Shown piece after piece: positions 18,029 to 26,621 of a stretch of 64,000 bases of DNA. The first letter of the stretch is position 1; every line of letters starts with the position of its first letter. Both the position numbers and the translations under genes were made by a program. Source of the stretch: an uncultured Bacteroidales bacterium (GTDB lineage: Bacteria; Bacteroidota; Bacteroidia; Bacteroidales; Bacteroidaceae); assembly GCA_902779085.1 (NCBI GenBank), contig CACYZY010000014.1:1-64000 (forward strand). The letters are read 5' to 3'. A model generated the notes under the pieces. It was not told where the DNA came from. It was given only the letters and a program-made list of their open reading frames with translations, and ran no database searches.

Positions 18029-19522
18029 ATGAAAAAACATATTCTTTTTTTGTTATTAGTTTGTTTGCTGTTGGGCAACACAGCCTTTTCACAAGTAAAC
18101 GAACTGCCTCGTTCTACACCGGAACAGGAAGGTGTTCCATCAGCTACAGTTTCTGCCCTACTCGACTCGTTGTTCTCAATACCTCAAACCGACATCCACA
18201 GTGTGATGATGTTACGCCACGGAAAAGTAATAGCAGAGGTTTATCCAGAGCCTTTCAAGGCAGAATACCAACACACGTTGTATTCTTGCTCGAAGACCTT
18301 TGTCAGCACAGCAGTGGGACTGGCTATCGATGCCAATCTGTTGCGTGTTACCGATCGTGTGGCCACCTTCTTCCCAGAATCATTGCCAGCTAAAGTATCA
18401 CCAGAATTGGCTTCAATGACTATACACGATCTGCTCATCATGGCCTCAGGTATTGATCCCGATGGCAACCTGCGAGCAGATAACACCTATTGGATAAAGC
18501 CCCTACTTGCCAAAACAGTCAAGACTCCAGGCAAGATATTCAAATATGACTCGCTCTGCACCTACCTGCTCAGTGCTATAGTACAACGAGTAACAGGAAA
18601 GACCGTTTTGGCCTACTTGCAAGAAAAGATTTTTTCAGACCTACATATAAATAAGGTGTCATGGGAAGAGAGTCCAGAAGGCGTCACTACAGGTGGATGG
18701 GGTTTATACATGCAACCCGAGAGTTTGGCAAAGATGGGACAACTCTTACTGCAAAAAGGCCAGTGGAATGGTAAGCAACTGATTTCTGAAGGATGGGTAA
18801 ATCAGATGATGCGTACCCACATTGATACAGGTGATGGCAGAGGTTATGGTTATCAGATGTGGGAAGCCTCCAAGGATGGAGCTTATCGTGCAGACGGGCG
18901 TTTCGGGCAATATATAGTCGTGATGCCTAAACAGGATATGGTAGTGGTCATCACACAATGCAGCAACTCTCCCAACCCATGGGTTGTATCACGAGTACTG
19001 GCTCCTGCTGTGCAATCTGGCAGCATTGATCTCGGTAAAGACTATGCATCATTACAAAAGAAGCTACAAGCCTATAGTTATCCCTCTGTATCAGGTAAGG
19101 CAAAGAGCAATCTGGCTAATCGACTAACAGGAAAGACTTTCAAATTGGAGGACAACCAATTTGGATGGAAAGACATCAGTTTCAAGCAAGGCGACAAGCA
19201 AATGACAATTGTCATTACTGATCAGCAAGGTAAACGTGCAGAGCTTTCTGCTGGTTATAAGTTTTGGAATACCGTATGGACTGAATCCAGGCCTCCTTAC
19301 TCGATGAATGCCCAACAGAAGTTCAAGGGTATTGAAGGTGACTTTGCCGTTGCTGCCTGCTATGGATGGGCATCCAATAACACTTTACACCTCAACTTGC
19401 AATATGTCAATTGGATCAGTGCGTTGGACCTCACCATCACCTTCAAGGACAACAACATTCAAGTAACAGTCCACAAGAACTATGAGCCAGATGTGCCCCA
19501 GTTCAGTGGTACAATACAATAG
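18029..19522 (+). CDS. Beta-lactamase-family serine hydrolase (class C / esterase-like)
   Basis: This 497-residue exported protein has a signal peptide ending NTAFSQ and the serine beta-lactamase-like fold shared by class C beta-lactamases, DD-peptidases and EstB-type esterases. The Ser-x-x-Lys active site is in YSCSKTF and the Tyr motif is KYDSLCTY. The C-terminal third, after about residue 350, is a beta-rich extension outside the catalytic domain. A signal peptidase I-like site rather than a lipobox suggests a periplasmic location. A TATATTCG at 17998-18005 is a weak -7 candidate. Whether it acts on peptidoglycan, an antibiotic or an ester cannot be told from sequence. Confidence 0.85.
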   Translation: MKKHILFLLLVCLLLGNTAFSQVNELPRSTPEQEGVPSATVSALLDSLFSIPQTDIHSVMMLRHGKVIAEVYPEPFKAEYQHTLYSCSKTFVSTAVGLAIDANLLRVTDRVATFFPESLPAKVSPELASMTIHDLLIMASGIDPDGNLRADNTYWIKPLLAKTVKTPGKIFKYDSLCTYLLSAIVQRVTGKTVLAYLQEKIFSDLHINKVSWEESPEGVTTGGWGLYMQPESLAKMGQLLLQKGQWNGKQLISEGWVNQMMRTHIDTGDGRGYGYQMWEASKDGAYRADGRFGQYIVVMPKQDMVVVITQCSNSPNPWVVSRVLAPAVQSGSIDLGKDYASLQKKLQAYSYPSVSGKAKSNLANRLTGKTFKLEDNQFGWKDISFKQGDKQMTIVITDQQGKRAELSAGYKFWNTVWTESRPPYSMNAQQKFKGIEGDFAVAACYGWASNNTLHLNLQYVNWISALDLTITFKDNNIQVTVHKNYEPDVPQFSGTIQ

Positions 19523-19545
19523 TTAGTCAAAGTAAATATACAAAA

Positions 19546-19579
19546 ATAGCTGGCACAGTTTCTAACTTGTGCCAGCTAT
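19546..19579. terminator. Bidirectional terminator
   Basis: Perfect 12-bp inverted repeat ATAGCTGGCACA/TGTGCCAGCTAT with a 10-nt loop between convergent genes. The minus-strand side continues into ATTTTTG, the better T-tract. Confidence 0.82.
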
Positions 19580-19596
19580 CTGTTTATATGATGAAA

Positions 19597-20535
19597 TTAG
19601 TCAATACTAATCAACTCATATTTCTGAGAGCCTAAACCAATTTGAGCAGCATAGTCAACGGTATGAGTACCATGCTGACGATTTATACGATCCTGCAAAG
19701 GTTTGGCATCATCACCAGCACTGCTTTCATGATTGAACACCAAATCAAGGCAAGCCTGATCAAGTGCAACAGGATCCGTAGATGCCAAGATACCCATATC
19801 TCTCACTCTTGGAGCAGCAGGATGACCATCACAATCACAATCTACAGACATATTGTTCATAACATTAATGTAGATGATATCTTTGCCATCCTTTTTGAAA
19901 TAATTGTGAACTGCTTGAGCAGCAGCAGCCATTGCTTCAAGGAACTCATCCTGAGTTCCACCACCCCAACTAGTTGTACTATGACCTCCAGAATGAATAT
20001 AGACCTTACCTTTTGGCGATGCCACACCAATACTTTGATTCTTCAGTACTCCTCCGAATCCACCCATAGCATGCCCTTTGAAGTGCGCCAAATTAATCAT
20101 GAAATCGTAGTTAGCCAAATGCTTGCCAACAATGTCACTCTTGATGGTCTTAGTATCAGCAACAGGAATCTGCATATCACCATCAGCATCCATGATATCT
20201 ACTTTTGCAATTTTATCAAAACCACGTTCGGCAATGGCCTGCAGATGCTTCTCTGTAGAACTTCGATTACCGCCATAAGCTGTATTACACTCCACTAGCG
20301 TACCATTCACCGTTTGTACAAGGTTCTTAATAAGTTCTGGACGCAAATGATTAGACTGACTAGATTCTCCAGTGCTGATCTTCACTGCAACACGGCCGTT
20401 GGCTTTAACACCCAAAGCCTCATAAATCTTTACCAGTGATTCTGCAGAAATCTCCTTGGTCATATAGACCTTTGATTGGGCAAAACTCATGCTTGCCAGC
20501 ATAGCACCCACTAATAAAAAAGCAATTCTCTTCAT
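19597..20535 (-). CDS. DUF362 domain exported protein
   Basis: This 312-residue protein has a signal peptide ending SMSFAQ and matches DUF362, a poorly characterised family. Family-typical segments are NLAHFKGHAMGGFGGVLKNQSIG and MGILASTDPVALDQACLDLV. The only Cys cluster is CDCDG, so I do not see the 4Fe-4S ferredoxin module that many DUF362 proteins carry. It lies 26 bp downstream of the LytTR regulator on the same strand, and is probably the third gene of that operon. Function unknown. Confidence 0.8.
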   Translation of the reverse strand: MKRIAFLLVGAMLASMSFAQSKVYMTKEISAESLVKIYEALGVKANGRVAVKISTGESSQSNHLRPELIKNLVQTVNGTLVECNTAYGGNRSSTEKHLQAIAERGFDKIAKVDIMDADGDMQIPVADTKTIKSDIVGKHLANYDFMINLAHFKGHAMGGFGGVLKNQSIGVASPKGKVYIHSGGHSTTSWGGGTQDEFLEAMAAAAQAVHNYFKKDGKDIIYINVMNNMSVDCDCDGHPAAPRVRDMGILASTDPVALDQACLDLVFNHESSAGDDAKPLQDRINRQHGTHTVDYAAQIGLGSQKYELISID

Positions 20536-20561
20536 ATAGTTTTATTGTTATAGAGTATCAT

Positions 20562-21311
20562 CTACTTTACAATCCACGCCTTAAACTCAGCAGCACGGTT
20601 CTTGCTGACATATATACGTTCAGGTACTTCTACCCCTACATTCACCAACAAACGGCTATCAAACCAGATTGTGATGTTGGTAATAGCTGATTTAGCCACG
20701 ATAAACTGTTTGTTAGCTCGTGTAAACTCTATAGGGTTCAGTTGCGACATCAGTTGGTCAAGGGTAGTAGTGCAAGGGTAATGCTGACCATTCTTCATAT
20801 AGACCTCAGTATTTTTATTGGTACTATAGAAGCAAGCCACGTCTTTCACCTCAATAGGCAATAACTTATCACGATTAGGTATTAGCAACCTTGACTTATA
20901 ATTCTTATCCACTGCAAGTTGCTTCAGAAACTGCAAATATTGGTCAGTATCTTGCTGGTTCAGTTTGCTAAACTTCAACAACGCTTGTCTCAAGTCCTGC
21001 TCTTTAATTGGTTTAAGCAGATAGTCTATACTATTCACCTTGAAAGCATCGATGGCATACTGGTCGTATGCCGTAGTAAATATAATAGGTATATCCACCT
21101 CCATCTGTTGGAAGATAGCAAACGACGAACCATCGCTCAAATGTATGTCCATAAATATCAAATCCGGACGTTCGTTGCCTTGCAACCAACGTACCGTCTG
21201 TTGCACACTCTCAGTGTTACCCATTACCTTAATAGTAGGGTCTATCTCGTTCAGCATCTCCGCTAGGTTCTCAGCTGCAGCTGTTTCGTCTTCTACAATT
21301 AGTACTTTCAC
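20562..21311 (-). CDS. LytTR family response regulator
   Basis: This 249-residue regulator has an N-terminal receiver domain with Glu7/Asp8, phospho-acceptor Asp55 (IFMDIHLSDG), Thr80 and Lys100 (YLLKPI). The C-terminal half is a LytTR DNA-binding domain (from about residue 150, ending in ISKNRAAEFKAWIVK-like sequence). It lies 35 bp after the histidine kinase gene, forming a LytS/LytR-type pair. LytTR proteins bind direct repeats spaced about two helical turns apart; such an array lies upstream of the kinase gene at 22559-22631. Confidence 0.93.
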   Translation of the reverse strand: MKVLIVEDETAAAENLAEMLNEIDPTIKVMGNTESVQQTVRWLQGNERPDLIFMDIHLSDGSSFAIFQQMEVDIPIIFTTAYDQYAIDAFKVNSIDYLLKPIKEQDLRQALLKFSKLNQQDTDQYLQFLKQLAVDKNYKSRLLIPNRDKLLPIEVKDVACFYSTNKNTEVYMKNGQHYPCTTTLDQLMSQLNPIEFTRANKQFIVAKSAITNITIWFDSRLLVNVGVEVPERIYVSKNRAAEFKAWIVK

Positions 21312-21346
21312 TTTTTATAGGTATAATGAAAAATGGATAATAGTTT

Positions 21347-22378
21347 CTACTCACTTCTACTCCCCAATGGCAACTTCACAACATACTTATCACCCTGTTT
21401 TTCTGCCTGGATATGTCTGCCCATCATCATCTCAAAGCGAACATCCAGGTTCTTAAGGCCTGTGCCATTAGTAACAGGAGGGGTAAGTTTTGGATAAACA
21501 GGATTGCTAACCAATAGTACATCATGCTTATCCAAGCTGATATTAATATTCATAATATGCTCACTGTCAATCATGTTGTGCGTCGTGGCATTCTCCAATA
21601 AAGGCAATAGTGACAATACGGGCAACTGTATGTCACGCTTCTCTTCTGGCACATCTACTTGAATGTTCATTTTGGCACCATAACGTACCTGCATCACATG
21701 ACTGAAAGCATCGACAAACTTCAACTCGTCGTCCAATGTCACCAAGCTACGGCCCTCGCTTTGCAAGATGTAGCGGAAAATGTCAGACAACTCGTTGATG
21801 TAATTCAAGGTGTTCTCATCGTTCTTCTTCCTCACGAGTGACGAGATGCCATTCAGTGAGTTGAAGAAGAAGTGAGGATTTATTTGGTTTGTGAGTGCGT
21901 TGCATCGGCTTTCCAGATTCTCGATCTGCAGCCTTTCTATTTCTTTTTCTTTCTTAACTTGATTATCAAACAAAACGTAGATATAGCTTACAAATGCGGT
22001 AACGAGCCATATCACAATAAACTGGAAAAACAAAATGCTTAAAAAATGGTCAAATTGCTTGAATGCAAAAGTAAGCACCTCATATACAGCAAAACCCATC
22101 AGGGTCAGCAACAGGTTTTTCCACAAATGCTTGGCAAAGACGATGCTGGTCATCTTCTTGAAGTCATATTTCAATATCAGCCAAATGAGCAACCAGAAGA
22201 AGCCAAAGCGGAAGAAGTAGAAAGCCACATAGGCTCCCACATCTTCTGGCTTGACAAACCACTCCAGGTCGCAAACCAACCATGCGTTATTTGGGTATGC
22301 CACAAAGAAGGCCAGCAGCAAGCTTATGAGCCACGTTTTCTCCTTGACTACCCTGATGTCTTTATCTAAAACTCCCAT
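21347..22378 (-). CDS. LytS/YehU-type sensor histidine kinase
   Basis: This 343-residue kinase has about four transmembrane segments in its first 130 residues and a short coiled-coil linker. The His_kinase domain follows with NQINPHFFFNSLNGISSL, where His is the phosphorylation site. The ATP-binding region has LLPLLENATTHNMID and TGLKNLDVRFEMM. There is no large periplasmic domain, so the signal is probably sensed in or near the membrane. It is the first gene of a putative kinase-regulator-DUF362 operon and is divergent from the DUF3667 gene. Confidence 0.92.
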   Translation of the reverse strand: MGVLDKDIRVVKEKTWLISLLLAFFVAYPNNAWLVCDLEWFVKPEDVGAYVAFYFFRFGFFWLLIWLILKYDFKKMTSIVFAKHLWKNLLLTLMGFAVYEVLTFAFKQFDHFLSILFFQFIVIWLVTAFVSYIYVLFDNQVKKEKEIERLQIENLESRCNALTNQINPHFFFNSLNGISSLVRKKNDENTLNYINELSDIFRYILQSEGRSLVTLDDELKFVDAFSHVMQVRYGAKMNIQVDVPEEKRDIQLPVLSLLPLLENATTHNMIDSEHIMNINISLDKHDVLLVSNPVYPKLTPPVTNGTGLKNLDVRFEMMMGRHIQAEKQGDKYVVKLPLGSRSE

Positions 22379-22558
22379 TACTCAGTTTTTCATTATTATT
22401 GTTAGGCAAATTAACATAAAAAATTAACACCATAAATATATCTTCACCTAAAAACGAAAAAAACATAAATAATAACGAAGAAGTAAAGACATCTATTTAT
22501 CCAGGACGATTATGAGTGTTTATTCAGGAATAAAGTGGTAGCTTATGTTTTGAACTAC

Positions 22559-22631
22559 AGAAGTAAACGGGCCTTTTAGTAGAAGTAAACGGATGGTTTA
22601 GCGGAAGTAAACGGGTCTTTTAGTAGAAGTT
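22559..22631. promoter_or_regulatory. 22-bp-period direct repeats, candidate LytTR binding array
   Basis: GAAGTAAACGG occurs at 22560, 22582 and 22604, exactly 22 bp apart, and a degenerate fourth copy (GAAGTTGAA) begins at 22626. On the minus strand the core is CCGTTTACTT; the middle copy, TCCGTTTACT, fits the published LytTR consensus [TA][AC][CA]GTTN[AG][TC][GT] at all ten positions, and the others at nine. The rest of this 343-bp intergenic stretch (22379-22721) is AT-rich. It has isolated GAAGTAAA cores at 22480 and 22710 and no other gene or tRNA that I can see. Confidence 0.7.
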
Positions 22632-22721
22632 GAATATTATCTTTTTTTACGGGTATAAATTGTAAATTCCGAAAATTATTACGAAATTTGATGTGTTCAA
22701 AGCAAAAGAGAAGTAAATAAC

Positions 22722-24299
22722 ATGAAAGATTACCTGTACTATCTGTTTGACGAAAAGATGAACAACACGGAGCTATCATCCGTAAAGGAAGACATTTGCG
22801 CCACTGGTGCGAAGGTAATCGATATACAAAATAATGTCCAAACCATCAAGAAAAGACTGAAGGAGCTGAAGAGTTACAAACGTTATGCTTTAGTGATAGG
22901 TAACACCGTTGAGTCACAACAAGTTGCCAATCAAGCTAAAATAGATTTTTGCGGATTACTGGACGGAACAACACAAGAAGAGGATTTCAAGCAACTTCCC
23001 TATCGCAAGCTATTGAGCAACACAAAGTTACTACCACTACTTGGTCAGTCTTATCCTTATAGACACTTAGGTTGGGTGGGCCAGCAAGTCAAGAAATACA
23101 CTCGATGGGTGCATTTCAAACAAATTAAAGGTTTGTCGCACAAGCCCAAACACAGTCAACAGCAACATAAGTGCAAAAATTGCGGTGAGAGTTACGAAGG
23201 CAATTTCTGTCCCACTTGCGGACAAACCTACAAGACACCTCGTTTTGACATCAAAGATTTGTTTAAAAATATACTGTCGGAAGCCATTAATATTGAACAC
23301 GGCTTCTTGCGCAATTTCCTAGAAATGTTCTGGCGACCAGGCTATATGGTACGTGACTATTTGACTGGCAAGCGGAAAGACTATCACAAACCATTTCAAA
23401 CTATATTTGTTTTAGCAACCATTTATTTGGTTGCAGCTCATTTGTTGGATCCAGCCTCGTTTGTAAAACAAGAGGAAGTAAGACTGGAACAAATACCAGC
23501 CATCAGTCAGAAGTTGTCGGCCGACTCTGCCAACACCGACATCGTACCTCAGCTTTTTGAAATCAACAAACTGGCAAGGGAGGCTTTGGAAATCAGAAGA
23601 GAGCAGAAAACAGCCAGAAGCTTGGAAATGGCCGATAGTATAATGAGGAGGCAAGGTGCTACCCGATTTATGAGCAAAGAAGACAGCATTTTGGTGATGC
23701 GCCAAATAATGTCTGCAATGATGAAAGATGATAGTGTGAAACTATCAGAGGTTCTGAGTGAAAATGTAAAGGATGTGAAAAGTTTCCTCGGATGGGGAGC
23801 TCGCTTAGCTGCCCAAAATGCAGCGGTAGTGGAAAAATTCAAGGATAAATACTATCATGAGGGCACATTTTTATATGCTATGGTTGACATGATCAAGGAG
23901 TTCTTTGATATGAACAAGGCCGTAGCCATCATCCTGATGATTCCAATAATGGTATTTTGTGCCAGAAGGAGTTTCCGAACCACAAGGGTAAGCATGAAAA
24001 CCAATTTGGCAGAGTTTATCCTGTTATTCACGTTTATTGGATCACAACTCTTATGGATACAACTCATCGTACTCTTGTTTACCCAAACATCAGACTTTGC
24101 CCATAGTTTCGATACGGGAGCAGGCTTAATGTTCATTACTTGGGATTTGAAACAGTTTTTCAACCTCTCATGGAGCAATGCCCTTAAACGTACTATTATA
24201 TATATGGGTGGCTATTCTATTTTGCTGGCCATGCTACTGGTTCCAATCATCACCATGTTGGGAAGCGCAGTGATGTGGTTCTTATATCAAATTACCTAA
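22722..24299 (+). CDS. DUF3667 membrane protein with zinc ribbon
   Basis: This 525-residue protein has a cytosolic N-terminal half and a membrane C-terminal half. A zinc-ribbon motif, CKNCGESYEGNFCPTCG, sits at about residues 149-166 and defines DUF3667. Hydrophobic segments are near residues 225-245, 390-410, 430-455 and 490-520. A charged helical stretch of about 130 residues separates the first from the rest. The roughly 145 residues before the ribbon are an N-terminal extension. Function is unknown. It starts 90 bp after the 22-bp repeat array, which makes it the leading candidate target of the LytTR regulator encoded across the gap. Confidence 0.8.
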   Translation: MKDYLYYLFDEKMNNTELSSVKEDICATGAKVIDIQNNVQTIKKRLKELKSYKRYALVIGNTVESQQVANQAKIDFCGLLDGTTQEEDFKQLPYRKLLSNTKLLPLLGQSYPYRHLGWVGQQVKKYTRWVHFKQIKGLSHKPKHSQQQHKCKNCGESYEGNFCPTCGQTYKTPRFDIKDLFKNILSEAINIEHGFLRNFLEMFWRPGYMVRDYLTGKRKDYHKPFQTIFVLATIYLVAAHLLDPASFVKQEEVRLEQIPAISQKLSADSANTDIVPQLFEINKLAREALEIRREQKTARSLEMADSIMRRQGATRFMSKEDSILVMRQIMSAMMKDDSVKLSEVLSENVKDVKSFLGWGARLAAQNAAVVEKFKDKYYHEGTFLYAMVDMIKEFFDMNKAVAIILMIPIMVFCARRSFRTTRVSMKTNLAEFILLFTFIGSQLLWIQLIVLLFTQTSDFAHSFDTGAGLMFITWDLKQFFNLSWSNALKRTIIYMGGYSILLAMLLVPIITMLGSAVMWFLYQIT

Positions 24300-24317
24300 G
24301 AAAAAGTTTTGGAAAAG

Positions 24318-24349
24318 CTTGGCAGTTTAGATTAAATGTTGTAATTTTG
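24318..24349 (+). promoter_or_regulatory. rplU-rpmA promoter
   Basis: CTTG at 24318-24321 and TAATTTTG at 24342-24349, 20 bp apart. The -7 box is a full match, the -33 partial. It implies a leader of about 80 nt before rplU. Confidence 0.6.
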
Positions 24350-24355
24350 CAGCCG

Positions 24356-24437
24356 ATTATTCCGCATCGGGTTCGATTAAGCGATTGGCAAAGGAGGTCA
24401 ACCACCCGTCGGAGCTAACTTTTACAATTATATTTAA
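24356..24437 (+). promoter_or_regulatory. Structured rplU 5' leader with distant Shine-Dalgarno-like site
   Basis: The leader can form a stem of CGGGT (24368-24372) with ACCCG (24403-24408 region), extended by CCG/CGG outside it and GGTT/AACC at the loop edge. The loop holds AAAGGAGGT (about 24390-24397), complementary to the 16S 3' end but some 40 nt from the ATG and with no start codon at the right distance. It may be an autoregulatory site for the ribosomal proteins; this is inference. Confidence 0.4.
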
Positions 24438-24755
24438 ATGTACGCAATTGTAGAAATCAAAGGTCTGCAGTATAGAGTAGAAGCAGGCAAGAGAATGTTC
24501 GTTAATCTGCTGCATGATGTTGAAAATGGTGACGCAGTAGAGTTTGACAGAGTATTATTGGTTGACAACGAAGGTGCTATCACCGTGGGTACTCCAGTGG
24601 TTGAAGGCGCAAAGGTTGTAGCTGAGGTAAAATCAAAGATGGTAAAGGGCGACAAGGTACTGGTCTTCCACAAGAAAAGAAGAAAAGGGTTGCGCAAGTT
24701 AAACGGTCACCGCGAGCAGTTTACCGAGATCGTGATTAAAGAAGTTATTGCATAA
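24438..24755 (+). CDS. rplU: 50S ribosomal protein L21
   Basis: A 105-residue L21 with the normal N-terminus [18 protein letters not shown] and the conserved [21 protein letters not shown] segment that contacts 23S rRNA. It is cotranscribed with rpmA, 19 bp downstream, as in most bacteria. Confidence 0.97.
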   Translation: MYAIVEIKGLQYRVEAGKRMFVNLLHDVENGDAVEFDRVLLVDNEGAITVGTPVVEGAKVVAEVKSKMVKGDKVLVFHKKRRKGLRKLNGHREQFTEIVIKEVIA

Positions 24756-24774
24756 ACATTAAAAAAGAAAAGAT

Positions 24775-25047
24775 ATGGCACATAAAAAAGGTGTTAGTAG
24801 TTCTAAGAACGGACGCGAATCACATAGCAAACGATTAGGCGTTAAGTTGTTCGGTGGCCAGGCTTGCAAGGCTGGTAACATCATCGTTCGTCAGAGAGGT
24901 ACTCAGTTCCATCCTGGTAAGAATATCGGTATGGGTAGCGACCACACTCTGTACGCATTGGTTGACGGAACAGTTCAGTTCCAGGTTAAGCGTGAAGACA
25001 AGCGCTTTGTAAACGTTATCCCAGCTGAAGTAGTAGCAGAGGCATAA
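24775..25047 (+). CDS. rpmA: 50S ribosomal protein L27
   Basis: A 90-residue L27 beginning [20 protein letters not shown]. This N-terminal tail reaches the peptidyl transferase centre. There is no cleavable N-terminal extension of the Firmicutes type. The core [21 protein letters not shown] is intact. It is the second gene of the rplU operon and is followed by a terminator. Confidence 0.97.
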   Translation: MAHKKGVSSSKNGRESHSKRLGVKLFGGQACKAGNIIVRQRGTQFHPGKNIGMGSDHTLYALVDGTVQFQVKREDKRFVNVIPAEVVAEA

Positions 25048-25073
25048 CAACGAAGCGGTTTATGAATAAACGG

Positions 25074-25110
25074 AAGGGATGCGATTGGAAAAGTTGCATC
25101 CCTTTCTTAT
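25074..25110 (+). terminator. Terminator after rpmA
   Basis: AAGGGATGC/GCATCCCTT, a 9-bp perfect stem with a 13-nt loop, followed by TCTTAT. The T-tract is modest. Confidence 0.75.
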
Positions 25111-25142
25111 AAAAAACAAACAATCAACAACAAGTATAGGCT

Positions 25143-26459
25143 ATGCTTACCATTAAACAAATCACTGAAGATACCGAGAAGGTAATCAAAGGATTGCAGA
25201 AGAAGCATTTCGACAATGCAAAGGAAACCATTGAGAAGGTTTTGGAGAAAAACGATGTGCGCAGAAAAACGCAGACCGTACTGGACAACAACCTGGCTGA
25301 AGCAAACAAACTCTCAAAGAGTATTGGTATGCTGATGAAGGAAGGCAAGAAAGACGAAGCAGAAGCTGCCAAAGCTCGTGTGGCTGAGTTGAAGGAAACC
25401 AACAAGACCTTGCAAACAGAAATGGACCAAGCTGCCGAAGACTTGAAACAACTGCTCTATACCATTCCTAACATTCCTTACGACCTAGTGCCTGAAGGTG
25501 CTGCAGCAGAGGACAACCTGGTAGTAAAGAGCAACCTGAAGGAGTGTACTGATGGTGACACCGTAGGCAACTGGAACGTTAACCCATCATTGGGCATCAG
25601 CAACCCACTACCTCACTGGGAACTGGCAAAAAAGTACGACTTGATAGACTTTGATTTAGGTGTAAAAATTACTGGTGCTGGTTTCCCTGTTTATAAAGGT
25701 AAGGGCGCTCGATTGCAACGTGCCCTCATTAACTTCTTCTTGGATGAAGCGGGCAAGAGCGGATATCGCGAGATCCAACCTCCAACAGTGGTGAATGAGG
25801 ATTCTGGTTATGGTACAGGTCAGTTACCTGACAAGGAAGGACAGATGTATCACTGCCAAGTGGATAATTTCTACTTGATCCCTACAGCTGAGGTCCCTGT
25901 TACCAATATTTATCGTGATGTCATTCTGGACGAGAAGGATTTGCCTATCAAGAACTGCGCTTATACTGAGTGCTTCCGTCGTGAAGCAGGTAGCTATGGC
26001 AAGGATGTACGTGGATTGAACCGCCTGCATGAGTTTTCCAAGGTAGAGCTGGTACGCATCGACAAGCCTGAGCACTCAAAGCAGAGTCATCAGGAGATGT
26101 TGAATCATGTAGAAGGTTTGCTGCAGAAACTGGAACTGCCCTATCGCATCTTGCGCCTTTGTGGTGGTGACATGAGTTTTACTGCTGCCATCTGTTATGA
26201 CTTTGAGGTATATTCTGAAGCTCAGCAGCGTTGGTTGGAGGTTAGTTCTGTGTCCAACTTTGACACTTATCAAGCCAATCGTTTGAAATGCCGATATCGT
26301 AATGCTGACAAGAAAGTGGAACTTTGCCACACACTCAATGGCTCGGCTTTGGCATTGCCTCGCATCGTAGCTGCTTTACTGGAGAACAATCAGACCGAAA
26401 AGGGCATTCGTATGCCGAAGGCTCTTATCCCTTATACTGGGTTTGAATATATTGACTAA
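25143..26459 (+). CDS. serS: Seryl-tRNA synthetase
   Basis: This 438-residue class II synthetase charges tRNA-Ser and tRNA-Sec-type acceptors. Residues 1 to about 110 form the long antiparallel coiled-coil arm that grips the tRNA variable loop. The catalytic domain follows with motif 2 (ECFRREAGSYGKDVRGLNRLHEF region) and motif 3 (GSALALPRIVAALLENNQ). The length is normal for Bacteroidetes. It has a terminator on each side, so it is transcribed alone. Confidence 0.97.
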   Translation: MLTIKQITEDTEKVIKGLQKKHFDNAKETIEKVLEKNDVRRKTQTVLDNNLAEANKLSKSIGMLMKEGKKDEAEAAKARVAELKETNKTLQTEMDQAAEDLKQLLYTIPNIPYDLVPEGAAAEDNLVVKSNLKECTDGDTVGNWNVNPSLGISNPLPHWELAKKYDLIDFDLGVKITGAGFPVYKGKGARLQRALINFFLDEAGKSGYREIQPPTVVNEDSGYGTGQLPDKEGQMYHCQVDNFYLIPTAEVPVTNIYRDVILDEKDLPIKNCAYTECFRREAGSYGKDVRGLNRLHEFSKVELVRIDKPEHSKQSHQEMLNHVEGLLQKLELPYRILRLCGGDMSFTAAICYDFEVYSEAQQRWLEVSSVSNFDTYQANRLKCRYRNADKKVELCHTLNGSALALPRIVAALLENNQTEKGIRMPKALIPYTGFEYID

Positions 26460-26481
26460 ATGTTTTTAGACCATATTAATT

Positions 26482-26522
26482 AAGTACGATTGTAAGTTTT
26501 TTCATACAATCGTACTTTTTTT
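26482..26522 (+). terminator. Terminator after serS
   Basis: Perfect 13-bp stem AAGTACGATTGTA/TACAATCGTACTT with a 10-nt loop and a run of eight T. Confidence 0.93.
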
Positions 26523-26556
26523 GTGCATATTCTTTTAAAATGTCATAATTTAAGTG

Positions 26557-26564
26557 TACCTTTG
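26557..26564 (+). promoter_or_regulatory. Candidate -7 box for the NfnAB-like gene
   Basis: TACCTTTG fits TAnnTTTG, 57 bp before the start. TTTT at 26533-26536 is a poor -33 with a 20-bp spacer. Confidence 0.55.
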
Positions 26565-26621
26565 CACCATTCTTTCAAAAAGAAAGAGAAATAGTGGTTA
26601 TGGAACTAATTTTTTAGAAAA

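Noticed and set aside
18029..19522. Calling the serine hydrolase a beta-lactamase resistance gene
   Set aside because: The fold is shared with esterases and peptidases, and no specific resistance motifs or mobile context support antibiotic resistance.
19642..20298. 218-codon plus-strand frame opposite the DUF362 gene
   Set aside because: Composition is that of an antisense shadow, with no start context or homology I recognise.
22559..22631. Possible CRISPR array
   Set aside because: Repeats are 22 bp from start to start with only about 11 conserved bases and no unique spacers of constant length; no cas genes nearby. Regulatory direct repeats fit better.
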